NCBI GenBank assembly: GCA_018060845.1 | Contig: JAGOVG010000003.1 | Coordinates: 85,759 to 125,850 of the forward strand | Length of the DNA stretch: 40,092 nucleotides | Reading direction: 5' to 3' | Source of the DNA: Candidatus Woesebacteria bacterium | GTDB taxonomy: Bacteria; Patescibacteriota; Microgenomatia; UBA1400; UBA12108 | Part shown: one piece after another, positions 29,716 through 38,416 of the stretch | Position numbering within the stretch: position 1 is the first letter of the stretch | How the letters are laid out: every line of letters starts with the position of its first letter | The notes under the pieces: model-generated | What the model was told of the DNA's origin: nothing | Database searches by the model: none | The model's input: the letters and a program-made list of their open reading frames with translations, nothing else | Program-made: the position numbers and the translations under genes

Positions 29716-30090
29716 CTACAGCTGCACATTCTCCCAATGCTCTACCCTGCTAACTAATCCTAGTTGATCCAGCCACACACCCACTGCATCAATCCGGAGC
29801 AGTCCATGGTAGTGGTTCTGTATACACCATAGATGTCCCATCTGCGTAATCTGCTTAATTTTGTGTTTGTTTATCATCTCCCAGGGCTCACCAAACATCT
29901 CCTCCGTCTTAGTCTTTACCTCTACAAAGACGATATAACTTTCAACTTTTACCTTGCACCTGGCCACTATGTCGATCTCTCCATATTTTTCTCTATAATT
30001 TCTCTCTAATATTTCATAACCTTTCTTCTCTAGATAGTCTGCAGCCTCGTGCTCACCCTTATTCCCAGTCTTAAGATTATTTTGCTTCAC
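29716..30090 (-). CDS. yraN: YraN/UPF0102-family nuclease-like protein
   Basis: 124 aa. N-terminal G-N-K-G-E-H-E-A-A-D-Y-L, then R-E-K-Y-G-E-I-D-I-V-A and F-V-E-V-K-T-K, the conserved E/D-ExK core of the restriction-endonuclease-like fold of this family. Exact role is unsettled in the literature; a DNA-processing role near comM/dprA is plausible, since these three are often neighbours. The stop lies just upstream of the T-box promoter. Confidence 0.88.
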   Translation of the reverse strand: MKQNNLKTGNKGEHEAADYLEKKGYEILERNYREKYGEIDIVARCKVKVESYIVFVEVKTKTEEMFGEPWEMINKHKIKQITQMGHLWCIQNHYHGLLRIDAVGVWLDQLGLVSRVEHWENVQL

Positions 30091-30120
30091 ATCAATAGTG
30101 TATCACTAGATAAATGACCC

Positions 30121-30133
30121 TATAATGTATAAT
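30121..30133 (+). promoter_or_regulatory. Promoter -10 elements of the M3 peptidase gene
   Basis: TATAAT occurs twice (30121-30126 and 30128-30133). The second places transcription start at about the ATG (30141), and no Shine-Dalgarno is present, so the mRNA is probably leaderless. No convincing -35 was found. Confidence 0.5.
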
Positions 30134-30140
30134 ATTCACC

Positions 30141-31880
30141 ATGAATAAGGCAAGCGAAGCAAGAAGTTGGGATTTACGCAACCTAGAATCACCAAACCTA
30201 GAAAGAGATTATGCATCACTGAGACATCTATCTTTCAATTTTTCAAATGAAACAATCGGTGTAGCGCCTCTACCATCTGATATACAACTTCATGAAATAT
30301 TAATAAAATATTTAATCGCAGAGGCGGCACTAGATGATGTCGATTCTTACTTAAGTCTAAGAGCACACATACATCCATCTGAAAGCGTTTTCGAAGAAAT
30401 GCTTCTGAGCATGCAAACTACCACAGCTGAACTAGATCAGTTCTTACGTATCTGGCTCGCGAGCATTCCAGAAGCACACTTTGTGTCAACAATAAACAGT
30501 CCTCTATTTGCTAATAGGAAAGCATGGCTATTAAAAAAGCACGCCGATAGTACAGACTACTTAAATTCTAACCCAGAAAAAACTGCTGCATATTGGACAT
30601 CTATCGAAAAACCAAGGACAGTCTACACTAACGAATTTGACTCACTAAGCATCAATCACCCAATATCCAATAAGACTCTAAATATTCACTCTGCAATGGT
30701 GTCGAGATATGATGAGAATGATAAATCTGCGAGAAGAGAACTTAGAACTAGGGTACGAGATTCGCTCGTAACATTTATGCCGAATGCCAGCATATTACTA
30801 GAAAGGATATACAAGCTTAGAGCAGAAAATGAAAAAAAAGATGCCTTCAATGACAAGTTAAGCGATATGTCAATCACACCTGTAGCGTGGGATCTATTTA
30901 TACAAACAGCAAAAACATATAAATCTATTTTAACAATGCATCACAATAATAAGTCACTATTACTCGGATTTCAACCAGATTTAGATGATCCAATAGATTT
31001 GAAAGCAAGTAGAAGCGAGCCTGACTTATGTTTTGATGAAACAATAAAACACATAGAACTAGCATGGAGTGATATTTCACCAGAATTAGGAGAGATTATA
31101 AGACTGGTGAATGATAAAAATCACATATTTACAAATCGTCCTGATAGTAAGAGTACTAATGCTACTTATCATTGGTTGGGAAACCCGTTAATATCGTTAA
31201 ATTGGAACGGCGATCTTGCCAACGCCAATACTCTCGCTCATGAACTTGGTCATGCTATCCACGGGTTCTTGCGACATAAACATGACGCTCTAGAACATAG
31301 TACTAACTCCATCATATTGGAAACTATCGCATTTTTTAGTGAACTACTTTTTAAAAAACATCAAGTTGAAACAAAGTTAATTAATCCAGACCAAGTACAC
31401 CAACACAAAATCGGAAATAGATTTTCTGATATTTACACAACCTTAGCAAGAATAGAGTTCGAAAACAATTTGTTAAATCTTGTGAGAAATAGTGTGGCGT
31501 TAAACACTGAAATAATTACGCAAACATATGAAGGTTCTCTTCTTGAATGGGGTCAAGATAATTCAGCACAAAACTACTCTTACGCTTGGCCATCGCTGAC
31601 ACATGTTTTTAAGTACTCTTACCAAAACTTAAATTATTTATTCCCTAGAATACTTAGCTACTCACTATTCAATACATATTTAAACGCAAAAGAAACTCAC
31701 ACTATTCCTGCATTTTCCAAAAATTTAATAAAGATGATGTCGCTTAGTGACTCACACACCCCTCAAGAAATACTAATGACTGGTGAATTAGATACATCAA
31801 ACCATAAAACCTGGGAATATGGATTAAAACTTATGTCAGCACCTATAGTTAACTTGCATAATGAATTAACAACAAAGTAA
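30141..31880 (+). CDS. M3-family oligoendopeptidase
   Basis: 579 aa, close to the PepF length of about 600. Zinc site H-E-L-G-H at 367-371 (LAHELGHAIHG) with the third ligand E394 in L-E-T-I-A-F-F-S-E. Helical N-terminal lobe. It cleaves short peptides in the cytoplasm, useful for an organism living on scavenged peptides. The gene is AT-rich compared with comM and dprA and stands alone on the plus strand, so it may have been acquired separately. It ends 21 bp from the convergent comM. Confidence 0.92.
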   Translation: MNKASEARSWDLRNLESPNLERDYASLRHLSFNFSNETIGVAPLPSDIQLHEILIKYLIAEAALDDVDSYLSLRAHIHPSESVFEEMLLSMQTTTAELDQFLRIWLASIPEAHFVSTINSPLFANRKAWLLKKHADSTDYLNSNPEKTAAYWTSIEKPRTVYTNEFDSLSINHPISNKTLNIHSAMVSRYDENDKSARRELRTRVRDSLVTFMPNASILLERIYKLRAENEKKDAFNDKLSDMSITPVAWDLFIQTAKTYKSILTMHHNNKSLLLGFQPDLDDPIDLKASRSEPDLCFDETIKHIELAWSDISPELGEIIRLVNDKNHIFTNRPDSKSTNATYHWLGNPLISLNWNGDLANANTLAHELGHAIHGFLRHKHDALEHSTNSIILETIAFFSELLFKKHQVETKLINPDQVHQHKIGNRFSDIYTTLARIEFENNLLNLVRNSVALNTEIITQTYEGSLLEWGQDNSAQNYSYAWPSLTHVFKYSYQNLNYLFPRILSYSLFNTYLNAKETHTIPAFSKNLIKMMSLSDSHTPQEILMTGELDTSNHKTWEYGLKLMSAPIVNLHNELTTK

Positions 31881-31901
31881 CAAGTAAATATCAACTTACT
31901 A

Positions 31902-33482
31902 TTACCACACATTCTCCCTATACTGCGCCGCTTCCGCGATGTGTGCTACTTCAATATCTGCTACCTCAGCTAGATCAGCAATAGTCCGAGCCACCTTAAT
32001 CACTTTAAAATAAGCTCTAGCCGAAAGATTATATTTCTTAACCGCTGCCTGCAGGAATGTGTGAACCTCGCTACTCAGTTCACAATATTTCTTAACTTCT
32101 TTGTTCCCCATTTGTGCATTAGAATACATCCCCTTAACTCCGTCAAATCTCTTTTGCTGTATCCCTCTTGCTCGCTCTACCCTTTTTCTCACAGCTTCTG
32201 AGTTTTCGACGAGTTTTTCACTTTCACCTTTTACCTTTTTACTTTCATAATTTAGCTTGCTCACCTCGACCGGGTCCACCCACACATGTAGATCGATCCG
32301 GTCAAGTATCGGCCCACTTATCCTACTCCTATACTTCTCAATCTGGCGCTCTCCACAGCTACATTCTTTAAATGGATGGTTAAGGTATCCGCATGGGCAC
32401 GGATTAGCTGATGCTAGGAGCATAAATTTGGCTGGGTATTCTGCACGTCCCGCCGCTCTCGTAATACTGACCCTACCATCCTCCATTGGTTGCCGCAGCA
32501 CTTCGAGAGTTGAGCGTGGGAACTCTGGCAGTTCATCCAAAAATAATACCCCTAAATGAGCCAGACTGATCTCTCCTGGCATCGGGTTAGTGCCTCCCCC
32601 AATTATTGAGATCGTGCTCGCTGTATGGTGTGGTGAGCGATACGGCCTACGACGCATCAGAGCAGTGCCCGCTGGTAGTATCCCAGCCACAGAATATATC
32701 CGGGTAACTTCTAAAGATTCGTCAGGCAGAAGTGGTGGTAGGATCGACGGGAATGCTTTTGCGAGCATTGTTTTCCCTGCTCCCGGTGGGCCAACGAGGA
32801 GTAGGTTGTGTCCACCGGCAGCCGAGATCTCGGCCGCTCTCTTAGCCATCTCCTGCCCTGCTATCTCACTGATGTCGACAGTTGTTACTGCATCTTCGAT
32901 CAGTTGTTCGACAGGCAGGGGTTGTAAATGTTCGATCCGCTTAGTAGTTTGCATGTGCGAGACCAGCTCTGCAAGATTTCGCACAGGGTAAACCGTTACA
33001 CCATCGACCACTGCGCCCTCCAAAGCACTCTCTACCGGGACATATATTTCACTCACTTTGCGCTCTCTGGCTGCTAGTGCCACAAGTAGAGTACCTCTAA
33101 CATGCTTAACCTCACCCGACAGCCCTAACTCTCCGTAATAATACCCATCAGTTTCAATAAATCCCTCATCAGTATTATTAATCGGTGTAATATTAATTTC
33201 TTGTGAAGCAAGTAAAATACCGATCGCAATCGGCAAGTCGTAGTTACTCCCCTCTTTGTGAAGATCAGCTGGTGCTAGGTTAACCGTTATCCGCTTGTCA
33301 GGAAAATTAAACCCAGAATTCTCTATTGCTTTCTTAACTCTCGCTCGCGATTCGCCTACAGCCTTATCAGGTAGTCCGACCATATCAAAAGCCGGGAAAC
33401 CTTTGTTGGCTACGTCCACCTCCACTACTACTTCTACTGTCTCTAGTCCTATTGTTGCAATTGACTTAACTCTTGCGAGCAT
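31902..33482 (-). CDS. comM: ComM/YifB-family AAA+ ATPase (Mg-chelatase-like)
   Basis: 526 aa, full length. N-terminal domain beginning V-K-S-I-A-T-I-G-L with D-M-V-G-L-P-D-K-A-V; Walker A G-P-P-G-A-G-K-T-M-L-A-K; Walker B L-F-L-D-E-L-P-E-F; sensor region A-S-A-N-P-C-P-C-G. ComM drives branch migration during natural transformation. A Lys/Glu-rich stretch NYESKKVKGESEKLVEN near 425-441 looks like an inserted repeat peptide. It follows dprA by 2 bp, a competence pair. Confidence 0.94.
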   Translation of the reverse strand: MLARVKSIATIGLETVEVVVEVDVANKGFPAFDMVGLPDKAVGESRARVKKAIENSGFNFPDKRITVNLAPADLHKEGSNYDLPIAIGILLASQEINITPINNTDEGFIETDGYYYGELGLSGEVKHVRGTLLVALAARERKVSEIYVPVESALEGAVVDGVTVYPVRNLAELVSHMQTTKRIEHLQPLPVEQLIEDAVTTVDISEIAGQEMAKRAAEISAAGGHNLLLVGPPGAGKTMLAKAFPSILPPLLPDESLEVTRIYSVAGILPAGTALMRRRPYRSPHHTASTISIIGGGTNPMPGEISLAHLGVLFLDELPEFPRSTLEVLRQPMEDGRVSITRAAGRAEYPAKFMLLASANPCPCGYLNHPFKECSCGERQIEKYRSRISGPILDRIDLHVWVDPVEVSKLNYESKKVKGESEKLVENSEAVRKRVERARGIQQKRFDGVKGMYSNAQMGNKEVKKYCELSSEVHTFLQAAVKKYNLSARAYFKVIKVARTIADLAEVADIEVAHIAEAAQYRENVW

Positions 33483-33484
33483 AG

Positions 33485-34348
33485 TTAAACTATACCAAAT
33501 ATCCCTCGCTCTTCTACCACTACACCATTCATTTCGAGAGACGCTAGAGCAGAGAGTATCTCTCCCACCTGACCACCACTGCTCCGCGCTAGTTCATTAA
33601 TGCTCTGAGGACCTAGTAGTTCTAACTGCTCATAAATCACTTTTTCTACTCCCAACAGGACTGGACGCACAGTATTTTTGTAAAGAAGATCGCTGCCTCT
33701 CCCGATTAATAAATCTATTACACTGGGAGTTAGCGGCTTGGCCATCCCTGTCTCTATCATAAAATTGGCTCCCTCTGAAGTACTCGAAAACATGCTACCA
33801 GGGACGGCATAAACAGGCTTGCTCATTTTTTCGGCCCACCTAACCGTACTCATTGTGCCTGACTTAACCCCTGCCTCAACTACTATCACTATGTCCGACA
33901 GCCCGACCACTATCCGGTTGCGCTGTGGGAAAGTCCATAGTTGTCCCCTAGTTTCACCTGGATACTCAGACATAACTACTCCGCCATGAGCCACTATCTC
34001 GTCTGCCATCCTATCGCTCTCTGGATCATTCGCCCGCTCTATCCCCCACCCAAGAACTGCCACAGCGACACCTCCTTGCTCAAGTGTTATCTTATGTGCG
34101 AGCTGATCCACCCCATACATGAGTCCCGATATTATGGTAAATCCAGCACTACATAATTTTGGCACCACCTCCTCGATCACACTCCTGCCATACCTACTCA
34201 TTCGCCGGGAGCCTACTACCGCCACAGTTTTTGTAGACAACTCTTCTCTCCACTCCCCTCTATACCACAGTTTTTTGATTGGAGGCTTAACCTCCAATAG
34301 TCTATGAGGAAATCCTAGCGAGCCATTACTAAAATCACTTATCTCCAC
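33485..34348 (-). CDS. dprA: DNA processing protein DprA
   Basis: 287 aa. Rossmann-like core: V-G-S-R-R-M-S-R-Y-G, I-S-G-L-M-Y-G-V-D, F-P-Q-R-N-R-I-V-V-G-L-S and K-S-G-T-M-S-T. The C-terminal ~60 residues form a winged helix (SINELARSSGGQVGEILSAL). DprA binds incoming single-stranded DNA and loads RecA. The N-terminal SAM domain of longer homologues is absent. No strong Shine-Dalgarno. Operon with comM. Confidence 0.93.
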   Translation of the reverse strand: MEISDFSNGSLGFPHRLLEVKPPIKKLWYRGEWREELSTKTVAVVGSRRMSRYGRSVIEEVVPKLCSAGFTIISGLMYGVDQLAHKITLEQGGVAVAVLGWGIERANDPESDRMADEIVAHGGVVMSEYPGETRGQLWTFPQRNRIVVGLSDIVIVVEAGVKSGTMSTVRWAEKMSKPVYAVPGSMFSSTSEGANFMIETGMAKPLTPSVIDLLIGRGSDLLYKNTVRPVLLGVEKVIYEQLELLGPQSINELARSSGGQVGEILSALASLEMNGVVVEERGIFGIV

Positions 34349-34421
34349 AACTTAAGTATCCCAAATTTTTGCATAAATTGCAGATCTGGGTTACAATCCT
34401 GGTAGTTCTATAAAAATAACG

Positions 34422-34490
34422 CGCGGGGTAGTGTACGGCGCACGTGAGGCTCATAATCTCACAGACTGGGTTCAACTCCTAGCTCCGCAA
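34422..34490 (+). tRNA. tRNA-Met (CAT), initiator-like
   Basis: Acceptor CGCGGGG pairs with CTCCGCA leaving the C1-A72 mismatch that marks bacterial initiator tRNAs. Anticodon loop CTCATAA (CAT at 34452-34454); T loop TTCAACT with CTGGG/CCTAG stem. The D arm is short (GTGT-ACGGC-GCAC, 5-nt loop), T11-A24 is elongator-like, and the three G-C pairs of initiator anticodon stems are not all present. CCA is not encoded. Confidence 0.8.
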
Positions 34491-34497
34491 CAAAATT

Positions 34498-34524
34498 AAA
34501 AATCCCGCTTCAGCGGGATTTTTT
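34498..34524. terminator. Bidirectional Rho-independent terminator between two convergent tRNAs
   Basis: TCCCGC-ttca-GCGGGA with an A run before and a T run after, so it works on both strands. It lies 8 bp after the plus-strand tRNA and about 30 bp after the 3' end of the minus-strand tRNA. Confidence 0.85.
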
Positions 34525-34534
34525 GTATCAGCTA

Positions 34535-34556
34535 ACACTGAGTATAGTCGAAGTGT
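34535..34556. repeat. Short hairpin-type repeat touching the tRNA 3' end
   Basis: ACACT (34535-34539) and AGTGT (34552-34556) enclose GAGTATAGTCGA. Related to the unit at 10514-10533, whose ends are TCCT/AGGA around GAGCTACGTCGA. The last base coincides with the discriminator base of the minus-strand tRNA. Confidence 0.6.
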
Positions 34557-34628
34557 AGCAGGGGCGGGGCACGATCCCGCGACCTTAGCCTTATGAAGAC
34601 TCTGCTCTACCAACTGAGCTACCCTGCC
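34556..34628 (-). tRNA. tRNA with CAT anticodon (elongator Met or Ile2)
   Basis: 73 nt. Acceptor GGCAGGG with CCCTGCT (G1-T72 wobble), D arm GCTC-AGTTGGTA-GAGC, anticodon loop TTCATAA, variable AGGTC, T stem GCGGG/CCCGC. The T loop is ATCGTGC rather than TTCGANT, and pair 27-43 is G-A. CCA not encoded. Met and lysidine-type Ile cannot be told apart by sequence alone. The first 10 bases also carry the stop of the 34619-35329 gene. Confidence 0.8.
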
Positions 34629-35329
34629 ATATTGGTCATTTTACCACGAAAATCACTTATCTCCCTCAAGCGATCTATAGCACCAGTCACTCTGTAACTA
34701 AGATCTGTACTCTTTTGTACGTGTACAGCTAAGACTCCATAATATGTATTGCGATTCTCATATTGTTTTACCCATTTACTCTTAATTTTAGTAGTCTTGG
34801 TGAACTGCGACAAAGGTGTGTTGGTGACATTCGACCAATACTGTTCAATCTCTTTTATTCTATCGCTATGCTGCTCGTTAATAGTGACCCTACAAGTTAT
34901 CTGATTAGGTTTAATGTCAAAACATTCTTTCAACCACCTCATGTATAGAGTGATCATGTATGGGTCAGAGTTAGTTAGCAATACTCGCCTATCTTTTTTA
35001 GATCCTTCAGACCAATACAGGGCTAACCCAACTAGAAATAAGTCATGTTTTGACAAAGTTTCTACTGAATTATAGCCAAATGAGTGGTTAATTATATATC
35101 TTTGCCTTTTCTCCTCTCTATGCCACTCCCAAGCAGTTATCCGACCTTTGGTTTTCCCTGCATTCTCCGTTGCGAGCAGTATCTCGATTTGCTCCTTTGA
35201 CAAAAGGATGTCACGACACCACAAACTTACACTGCCTTTTGAAACCTTGAGTGCGCTAGCAATCTCGCGAATGCTCTTCCCTTCTCTTCGCATCTCTCTT
35301 GCCAGCTGTTTTTCCCTACTTTTAGCCAC
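34619..35329 (-). CDS. HTH plus LAGLIDADG-like protein ending inside a tRNA gene
   Basis: 236 aa. Residues 1-45 are a helix-turn-helix (MRREGKSIREIASALKVSKG). From about 95 a segment LFLVGLALYWSEGSKKDRRV resembles the LAGLIDADG-like helix of homing-endonuclease-type proteins, followed by a strand-rich core with N-S-D-P and K-I-K-S-K-W. The last codons ATG-GCA-GGG-TAG are also the 5' end of the tRNA. The overlap suggests that this element is tied to the tRNA, as expected for mobile DNA. Function otherwise unknown. Confidence 0.7.
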   Translation of the reverse strand: MAKSREKQLAREMRREGKSIREIASALKVSKGSVSLWCRDILLSKEQIEILLATENAGKTKGRITAWEWHREEKRQRYIINHSFGYNSVETLSKHDLFLVGLALYWSEGSKKDRRVLLTNSDPYMITLYMRWLKECFDIKPNQITCRVTINEQHSDRIKEIEQYWSNVTNTPLSQFTKTTKIKSKWVKQYENRNTYYGVLAVHVQKSTDLSYRVTGAIDRLREISDFRGKMTNMAG

Positions 35330-35368
35330 AACTAAATTTACCCAAATATTAGCCGAATTGCCAACACA

Positions 35369-36388
35369 TCAAAGAGTCAAAAGTCCAAAGAGTCCCAATG
35401 CGAGTAGTAGTAGTCCCACAGATACGGTCCCAACAGTAATCTCAAAGACGCCAGTAACCGGTACTCCCTCGCTAGTATCAGGCATGGCAGCCCGTGTCGA
35501 CGGCGTGGGTGTAGGCGTAGCAACTACCGCGGCCGTACTCGCTTTAACACTAGGCGATGGAGACACACTAGCTTTTACGCTAGGAGATGGTGAGGGAGAA
35601 GAACTAGCTTTTACACTAGCACTAGGGCTAGGCGAGGTGGTGGTGGATGCAGCTGGGCTCGGGGAAACGGTCGCAGCAGATGGTGCATAAGTCCAGACCA
35701 TATATAAGTCGTTAAACTCACCCGGTACATCGTCATCTTCCCAGCATTGATACTCAAAAATGCTCTCGCCCGCGAGTTTTGACTTAATAAAAGCTATTTG
35801 TTCCTCGTTGTTAGCTACCACTCCTCCCGACACTCCACACTCTTTTTTGTTATTAGCATCCATTGGTGGCAACCAGCCTCTTAGCTTAGGACCACTAGTG
35901 CTGTTTAGGTAAGCGACGAGTGTGCCAGTACTCCCTGCTTCAACCTCAAAAGACGAGTCAGCAAAGTTAGCCGGTGTAGTTGTTGATATTGCTTTGTTTG
36001 GCAGAGTAATGGTCTTGACTGTTCCATTAATCGTAAGCTGCAAAACAAGCTGGATGTTATTTAATGTGTGATAAACCCTAAGCTTTCCCTTTTTTGGGAA
36101 TGTCAGAGTATTAGCAGCTGGAGTTACCTCATTAGTCGCAGGTGCCGCAGGACTGGGAATAGGTGCAACGCTGGCAACTGGCGCACGACTAGCTCGAGGC
36201 GCGCTTGATGGACTAGGTGCAGGCGACAAAGACTGTTGGTAGACAAAAACACCAAGACCCACCCCAACCACTACGCAGCCAAGCACTATCCAGAGCAAAC
36301 TACTCTTCTTTTTGCCACCACTAGCAATCGGTATCTCTCCAGACAGACTATTCATCTGCACAATATCCTGCGCGTCCTGTACACTCAT
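35369..36388 (-). CDS. Cell-surface protein with Ser/Pro-rich linker and C-terminal anchor
   Basis: 339 aa. Cytoplasmic N terminus (1-28), membrane helix about 31-50, Pro/Ala/Ser linker, then a soluble extracytoplasmic domain of about 130 residues containing two cysteines (K-K-E-C-G and Y-Q-C-W). A long Ser/Pro/Ala/Lys low-complexity region follows (repeated S-P-S-P-S-x-K-A-S, about 236-290). The end is M-P-D-T-S-E-G-V-P-V-T-G then a hydrophobic helix, resembling an LPxTG-like sorting signal but without a basic tail. Probably a wall- or membrane-attached surface protein. Confidence 0.75.
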   Translation of the reverse strand: MSVQDAQDIVQMNSLSGEIPIASGGKKKSSLLWIVLGCVVVGVGLGVFVYQQSLSPAPSPSSAPRASRAPVASVAPIPSPAAPATNEVTPAANTLTFPKKGKLRVYHTLNNIQLVLQLTINGTVKTITLPNKAISTTTPANFADSSFEVEAGSTGTLVAYLNSTSGPKLRGWLPPMDANNKKECGVSGGVVANNEEQIAFIKSKLAGESIFEYQCWEDDDVPGEFNDLYMVWTYAPSAATVSPSPAASTTTSPSPSASVKASSSPSPSPSVKASVSPSPSVKASTAAVVATPTPTPSTRAAMPDTSEGVPVTGVFEITVGTVSVGLLLLALGLFGLLTL

Positions 36389-36433
36389 ACCAGTTCATAA
36401 TGACAGAGATTAGACTTACGGTCAACTATATTT

Positions 36434-37027
36434 TCAGTTCAATTTTTGTGCCAAGATCATCTGGTGACGTTCGCCAAAACTACTACTAAATTCTTCGTGC
36501 TCTATTGTTAGGCCAGCTGCCTCAATTATTCTTCTATTCTCCACACTACCCCACTGCGAGCTATAACTAGGTACCCCATACATTTCGTGGTCTCCCTCAT
36601 ACGCTCTATCTCCCATCGAGATCAGTAACCACCCATTAATAGGCAAATAGCTAGCAAATGTTTTGATCAATCTAGCATGCTCGCTCCGCGGAACATGAAA
36701 GAGAGCAAATAAGCACACGACTGCGTCAACTGAATATTCGTTCGGCTTTAGTTGCTGCATATCGCCAGCAGTGTAACTAGCCTGTGGCACTAGCTTACGC
36801 GCTATTTTGATGAGACTAGGCGAGAGATCTATCCCAGTTACTTCGTGACCAGCTTTGACCAATACGTCATCAACCGGCACCCCTGCCCCACATCCAACAT
36901 CTAAAATCAAAGAATTTTTTGATAACTGCTTCAGTAGCATTCGAACATACGAGTCACTTTTGAGTGATTGTCTATGCTCTAGATACGCTTTGCCCAGTTG
37001 CTCGTAAGCTGCCAGTACCTGCTTCAT
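36434..37027 (-). CDS. SAM-dependent methyltransferase (class I)
   Basis: 197 aa. Motif I L-I-L-D-V-G-C-G-A-G-V-P-V at about 35-47, motif II region G-I-D-L-S-P-S-L-I, and D-A-V-V-C-L-F-A-L-F-H-V. A small Rossmann-fold methyltransferase of UbiE/type-11 style; the substrate is unknown. It follows the helicase gene by 10 bp on the same strand. Confidence 0.88.
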   Translation of the reverse strand: MKQVLAAYEQLGKAYLEHRQSLKSDSYVRMLLKQLSKNSLILDVGCGAGVPVDDVLVKAGHEVTGIDLSPSLIKIARKLVPQASYTAGDMQQLKPNEYSVDAVVCLFALFHVPRSEHARLIKTFASYLPINGWLLISMGDRAYEGDHEMYGVPSYSSQWGSVENRRIIEAAGLTIEHEEFSSSFGERHQMILAQKLN

Positions 37028-37037
37028 ATGACTTATT

Positions 37038-38270
37038 TTAGTCTATAAAGGTTAGGGCAACGCCTGTTCGATCTGCGCGACCTGTGCGACCTATTCGATG
37101 AATATAGTCAGCATAAGTCTCTGGTAGCTCAAAGTTAATGACGTGTGTCACGCTATCAATATCTATTCCTCGCGCCGCCACGTCTGTTGCGAGTAGCACC
37201 TTTACTTCGTTTCGCTTAAAAGCAGTAAGAGCACGCTGTCTTTGACTCTGACTCTTGTTGCCATGGATCGAGGCAGTAGCAAAACCACGCTCAGTAAGTG
37301 TTTTGGATAGTTTTTCCATGCCATGTTTGGTGCGTCCAAATACTAGGACTTTGTCAAAACCTGGCTGGATCAGGAGTTCGTGGAGAACTTCTATTTTTGA
37401 CCTACCATTTAGTTTGACGATATCCTGATCGACCGCTTCGGATGCATGCTGAGTTTCTATCTGGATAGTTACAGGATTATTCAAAAATTCGCGGGCAATA
37501 ATCTGGGCTTTGTCGTTCATCGTCGCCGAGAAAAATAGTCCGTGTCGCTCTTTGGGGAGCTGACCAATGATAGTGCGCATGTCATCAATAAAGCCCATGT
37601 CTAGCATCCTGTCTACCTCGTCGAGCACGATGGTTTGATAATCACTCATTCGTAGTGCACGTCGTTCCATCAAGTCCTTTAACCGACCTGGCGTACCAAC
37701 AACGAGAGATGGCTTACGTGATAGATCTCTGATCTGTCCTCGCATATCCACCCCGCCAATAATTAGCGCATAATTAATACCACTTCCGCGGGCAAACTCA
37801 CCACCCTCTTCGACTATTTGGACAGCGAGCTCACGAGTAGGAGCCATAATGAGCACACGCTCAGTCTTGACTCGCATAATCTTATTAAGTAGTGGCAACA
37901 TAAATGCGGCTGTTTTACCGGTCCCAGTGGCCGCGAGCCCTATCACATCCCGTCCCTCCATTACGACCGGGATTACCTGATCCTGAATCGGAGTTGGGGT
38001 TACATATTTTTTACGAACAATGTTTTCTTGGATAATAGTCGAAAAAGGAAAATCACTAAACTGGTGTTTGGATTCGTAGGGGGTTTGCTCTAGTTTTGTG
38101 CCTTTTTTAACTAAAATTCTAGGGTCTACACTCATGTATTTAATCCGGTTGCCTCCGCGTCCAAATCCGCCCTGTGAGCGACCAGTACTCGCTCGACCAC
38201 CTGCAAAACGAGGGTTACGATTAAATCCCTGAGGACGAGATCCCCTGGCGCTAAATTCGCGTCGTGACAT
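37038..38270 (-). CDS. DEAD-box RNA helicase with Arg/Gly-rich N-terminal tail
   Basis: 410 aa. Residues 1-45 are Arg/Gly/Ser-rich (G-G-F-G-R-G-G). Q-motif P-T-P-I-Q, motif I A-T-G-T-G-K-T, motif II D-E-V-D, motif III S-A-T, and motif VI H-R-I-G-R-T-G-R-A near the C terminus; the protein stops about 15 residues later, with no C-terminal extension. It unwinds structured RNA, likely in ribosome assembly or cold stress. The RG-rich RNA-binding tail is at the N terminus instead of the usual C terminus. Confidence 0.93.
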   Translation of the reverse strand: MSRREFSARGSRPQGFNRNPRFAGGRASTGRSQGGFGRGGNRIKYMSVDPRILVKKGTKLEQTPYESKHQFSDFPFSTIIQENIVRKKYVTPTPIQDQVIPVVMEGRDVIGLAATGTGKTAAFMLPLLNKIMRVKTERVLIMAPTRELAVQIVEEGGEFARGSGINYALIIGGVDMRGQIRDLSRKPSLVVGTPGRLKDLMERRALRMSDYQTIVLDEVDRMLDMGFIDDMRTIIGQLPKERHGLFFSATMNDKAQIIAREFLNNPVTIQIETQHASEAVDQDIVKLNGRSKIEVLHELLIQPGFDKVLVFGRTKHGMEKLSKTLTERGFATASIHGNKSQSQRQRALTAFKRNEVKVLLATDVAARGIDIDSVTHVINFELPETYADYIHRIGRTGRADRTGVALTFID

Positions 38271-38416
38271 AACTTAACTTTCTTCTATGATTGTTAGGAA
38301 AGACCCCGAACCAAATTAATGTCCAAAATCTCGCGCCTACAACTTATATAGATGCTTATTTCAATTAACTATGACTAGTATATCACACTACTACAGTAAG
38401 TACAAGCTATAGGATG

